Positions 61,723 through 64,000 of a DNA stretch of 64,000 nt are shown in pieces (positions within the stretch are counted from its first letter, which is position 1; every line of letters begins with the position of its first letter). Source of the stretch: Bacteroidota bacterium (GTDB lineage: Bacteria; Bacteroidota; Ignavibacteria; UBA10030; UBA6906); contig JAHBUR010000023.1 in assembly GCA_019637975.1 (NCBI GenBank), forward strand, positions 1 through 64,000, given 5' to 3'. The position numbers and the translations under genes were made by a program. The notes beneath the pieces are model-generated. The model saw only the letters and a program-made list of their open reading frames with translations. It searched no databases and had not been told where the DNA came from.

Positions 61723-63837
61723 ATGAAGAACTCTCTCAAATACACATGCCTCCCATTCATCACATCTCTCTTAGCGGCGTTGATGTGCGTGACCAAGACC
61801 TACGCGCAATCAGGTTGGTACTGGCAAAATCCGTTACCCCAAGGCAACCCGCTTAATGACGTATTCTTCACTGATGCCAACACCGGAACGGCCGTGGGAA
61901 GCACAGGAACAATTCTTCGCACGACCAACGGTGGCGCAAACTGGATAGCGCAATCAAGTGGAACGACGAGCGTACTCCATGGGGTCTCCTTCACCGATGC
62001 AAACACCGGAACAGTCGTGGGCGACGTCGGAACAATCCTTCGCACGACCAACGGTGGCACAAATTGGGTAGCTCAGGTAAGCGGAACAACGAACCAACTC
62101 CTTGGCGTTTCCTTCACCGATGCAAACATCGGAACGGCCGTCGGATACCCCGGAACAATACTTCGCACGACCAACGGCGGGGAAACCTGGGTAGCCCAGG
62201 CAAGCGGGACATTAGACTATGTATGGGGCATATATTTCACCGATGCCGATATTGGAACCGCAGTGGGAGGCGGTGGGAAAATCCTTCGCACGACCAACGG
62301 AGGCACAAGTTGGGTACCCCAGTCAAGCGGTACCACGAACACTCTTTATGGCATCTCCTTTATCGATGCTAACACAGGAACAGCGGTAGGGGAATTTGGC
62401 AAAGTTCTTCGTACGACCAACGGCGGCGAAAGTTGGATACCGCAGTCCAGTGGAACGGGAGAGCGGCTTTGGGCGGTTACCCTCACTGATACCCATACGG
62501 GAACGGCTGTGGGGAACCGAGGCACAATTCTTCGGACATCCAACGGCGGTGAAAGCTGGATACCGCAGTCAAGCGGAACGCTTGACCAGCTTTATGGGGT
62601 CTCTTTCACCGATGCTAACTATGGAACGGCGGTAGGATTTGCTGGAGTCGTTCTTCACACGGCAAACGGTGGTGAAAATTGGGTAGCCTGGGTAAGCGGA
62701 ACGACGAACACGCTCTGGGGGGTCTCCTTCACGAATACCAACACGGGCACGGCAGTGGGCAACGCTGGAAAAATTCTAAGGACAACCGACGGCGGTGCGA
62801 ACTGGATAGCGCAATCAAGTGGAACAACGAACGCACTCCGTGCGGTTTCCTTCACAGATATCGACATCGGTACGGCCGTGGGCGACGTTGGGACAATCAT
62901 TCGTACAACCAACGGCGGTGAAAGCTGGGTGGCTCAGACAAGCGGAACGGCGCCAGGACTTCTTGGCCTTACCTTCACCGATGCCAACACCGGAACGGCA
63001 GTGGGATCAGCTGGAAGAATTCTCCGGACAACAAACGGGGGCGCAAACTGGATAACACAATCAAGTGGAACGACGAGCGCACTCAATAGAATCTTCTTCA
63101 CCGATGCTAACACCGGAACGGCGGTGGGCGCCGTTGGAACAATTCTCCGTACGACCAACGCCGGCGCAAACTGGATTGCACAATCGAGTGGAACAACGAA
63201 CGCCCTCTACGGGGTCTACTTTTCCGATGCCAACAACGGAACGGCCGTAGGCGACGCTGGAACGATTCTTCGCACGACCAACGGCGGCGCAAACTGGGAA
63301 GCTCAGGCGAGCGGAGCGACGCAGGGACTCCATGACCTCGCCTTCATCGATGCCAACACAGGAACGGCCGTGGGAGTGGGTGGAGGTATACTACGCACGA
63401 CCGACGGCGGGGAAAGTTGGATATCGCAGTGGAGTGGCACGTCGAATTCACTCTATAGCATACAATTCACAGACGCCAACACTGGAACGGCCGTGGGAGC
63501 AGGTGGAACAATTCTTCGCACAACAACAGGCGGCGTGGTTTGGGTGAAGGACGACCGTCAATCAGTAGTGCCCCGGGGCTTTATGCTGGAGCAGAACTAT
63601 CCGAACCCCTTCAATCCGAGTACAGAGATCAGATATCAGATGCCAGAGGTCGGACATGTCACACTCAAGGTGTTTGATGTGTTAGGTCGGGAAGTGGCAA
63701 CGTTGGTGAATGAAGTGAAGCCGCCGGGCGAGTACACAGTACAGTTCGATGGCAGCAACCTTTCCAGTGGCGTGTACTTCTACAGACTTCAGACTCCGAG
63801 GTTTGTGGCCACAATGCGGATGGCGGTTGTGAAATGA
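61723..63837 (+). CDS. T9SS-secreted YCF48-like protein with 14 near-identical repeats
   Basis: 704 residues: signal peptide (LLAALMCVTKTYAQ), 14 tandem repeats of 41 residues with consensus GVSFTDANTGTAVG..GTILRTTNGG.NW.AQSSGTTN, then a type A sorting domain ([20 protein letters not shown] and so on). The repeats are regular at DNA level too (123-bp period). YCF48 proteins form seven-bladed propellers, so 14 units fit two full propellers. It starts 43 nt after the previous gene, and its stop overlaps the next start (ATGA). Confidence 0.87.
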   Translation: MKNSLKYTCLPFITSLLAALMCVTKTYAQSGWYWQNPLPQGNPLNDVFFTDANTGTAVGSTGTILRTTNGGANWIAQSSGTTSVLHGVSFTDANTGTVVGDVGTILRTTNGGTNWVAQVSGTTNQLLGVSFTDANIGTAVGYPGTILRTTNGGETWVAQASGTLDYVWGIYFTDADIGTAVGGGGKILRTTNGGTSWVPQSSGTTNTLYGISFIDANTGTAVGEFGKVLRTTNGGESWIPQSSGTGERLWAVTLTDTHTGTAVGNRGTILRTSNGGESWIPQSSGTLDQLYGVSFTDANYGTAVGFAGVVLHTANGGENWVAWVSGTTNTLWGVSFTNTNTGTAVGNAGKILRTTDGGANWIAQSSGTTNALRAVSFTDIDIGTAVGDVGTIIRTTNGGESWVAQTSGTAPGLLGLTFTDANTGTAVGSAGRILRTTNGGANWITQSSGTTSALNRIFFTDANTGTAVGAVGTILRTTNAGANWIAQSSGTTNALYGVYFSDANNGTAVGDAGTILRTTNGGANWEAQASGATQGLHDLAFIDANTGTAVGVGGGILRTTDGGESWISQWSGTSNSLYSIQFTDANTGTAVGAGGTILRTTTGGVVWVKDDRQSVVPRGFMLEQNYPNPFNPSTEIRYQMPEVGHVTLKVFDVLGREVATLVNEVKPPGEYTVQFDGSNLSSGVYFYRLQTPRFVATMRMAVVK
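61843..63560 (+). repeat. 14 tandem 123-bp repeats
   Basis: Units are marked by ACCGGAACGGCCGTGGG-like and CTTCGCACGACCAACGG-like sequences at exactly 123-bp spacing (for example 61881 and 62004). Interior units are more alike than the first and last. Confidence 0.85.
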
Positions 63838-64000
63838 GTTTGAACGTGAAAACAAAAAGGGCGTTCACTTTCGTCTTGTGCTTTCATTCTGTGCAGCTTG
63901 CTGCTTCCGCTCAAGACAAACCTGCCACACAATCGAAGGACACTACAAGATCTGAAGTCAGCATCCTCGATCCGGGAATTTCGTTCGGGAAGCCGACCTT
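63834..64000 (+). CDS. Exported protein, partial
   Basis: The ATG at 63834 overlaps the TGA of the preceding gene (ATGA), a typical coupled start. The 55 visible codons give a signal peptide (FTFVLCFHSVQLAASAQ) and the start of a polar mature region (DKPATQSKDTTRSEVSILDP). The gene runs off the right edge and its family cannot be told. It belongs to the T9SS operon by position. Confidence 0.7.
   Translation, partial: MSLNVKTKRAFTFVLCFHSVQLAASAQDKPATQSKDTTRSEVSILDPGISFGKPT

Noticed and set aside
61843-63560. Tandem repeats considered as a CRISPR-like array or satellite
   Set aside because: The 123-bp period is a multiple of three, and the repeats encode one continuous YCF48 propeller protein with signal peptide and sorting domain.

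Overview
The window comes from a T9SS-bearing bacterium of the Bacteroidota/Ignavibacteriota-Chlorobiota (FCB) group, probably an uncultured ignavibacterial or kapabacterial lineage. The main evidence is about fifteen long secreted proteins that end in the type A Por/type IX sorting domain (a YPNPFNP motif, then [12 protein letters not shown]-like and SGVYFYRL-like strands). Three periplasmic-propeller sensor kinases, a CusCBA-type efflux operon and a TolB/amidohydrolase chimera fit the same group. No rRNA, tRNA, CRISPR array or transposase was seen. At least three genes carry frameshifts, so either decay or draft-assembly errors are present.

Layout. 1-3100: a partial response regulator, a DinB-like protein, a FemAB/GNAT-type protein and a membrane-anchored SGNH hydrolase. 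3272-6532: a large secreted TolB-propeller/amidohydrolase. 6580-8476: a small AT-richer accessory patch with a frameshifted PIN toxin and its small partner, a relic of the amidohydrolase 3' end, an unknown HEPN-like protein and a lipoprotein. 8520-43208 (all minus strand): a long array of T9SS-secreted beta-propeller proteins interleaved with three sensor kinase/NarL-type regulator pairs. 43409-48188: a secreted YciI protein, an M28 peptidase, an SDR epimerase/threonine dehydrogenase, a single-domain response regulator, small proteins and a truncated propeller gene. 48249-50822: a T9SS DUF3160 protein. 51060-58380: a heavy-metal (Cu/Ag-type) efflux operon. 58706-64000 (plus strand): an operon of T9SS proteins running off the right edge.

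The most striking structure is 10128-43340. The unit 'propeller sensor kinase -> NarL regulator -> T9SS propeller protein(s)' occurs three times in tandem, and decayed 5' ends of two further kinases lie between units. In each unit a unit-specific inverted-repeat-like motif lies 33-37 nt upstream of the regulator start codon, and a second copy lies upstream of the next T9SS gene. The three motifs differ from one another. This looks like three insulated, autoregulated sense-and-secrete circuits built by duplication. The kinase input and the secreted output are both beta-propellers.

Small palindromic repeats have entered several coding regions in frame. They sit repeatedly in the same loop of the T9SS sorting domain, and once in the signal-peptide region of the efflux adaptor. 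Two T9SS operons share an almost identical TTGACA-17-TATATT promoter placed just after a terminator.
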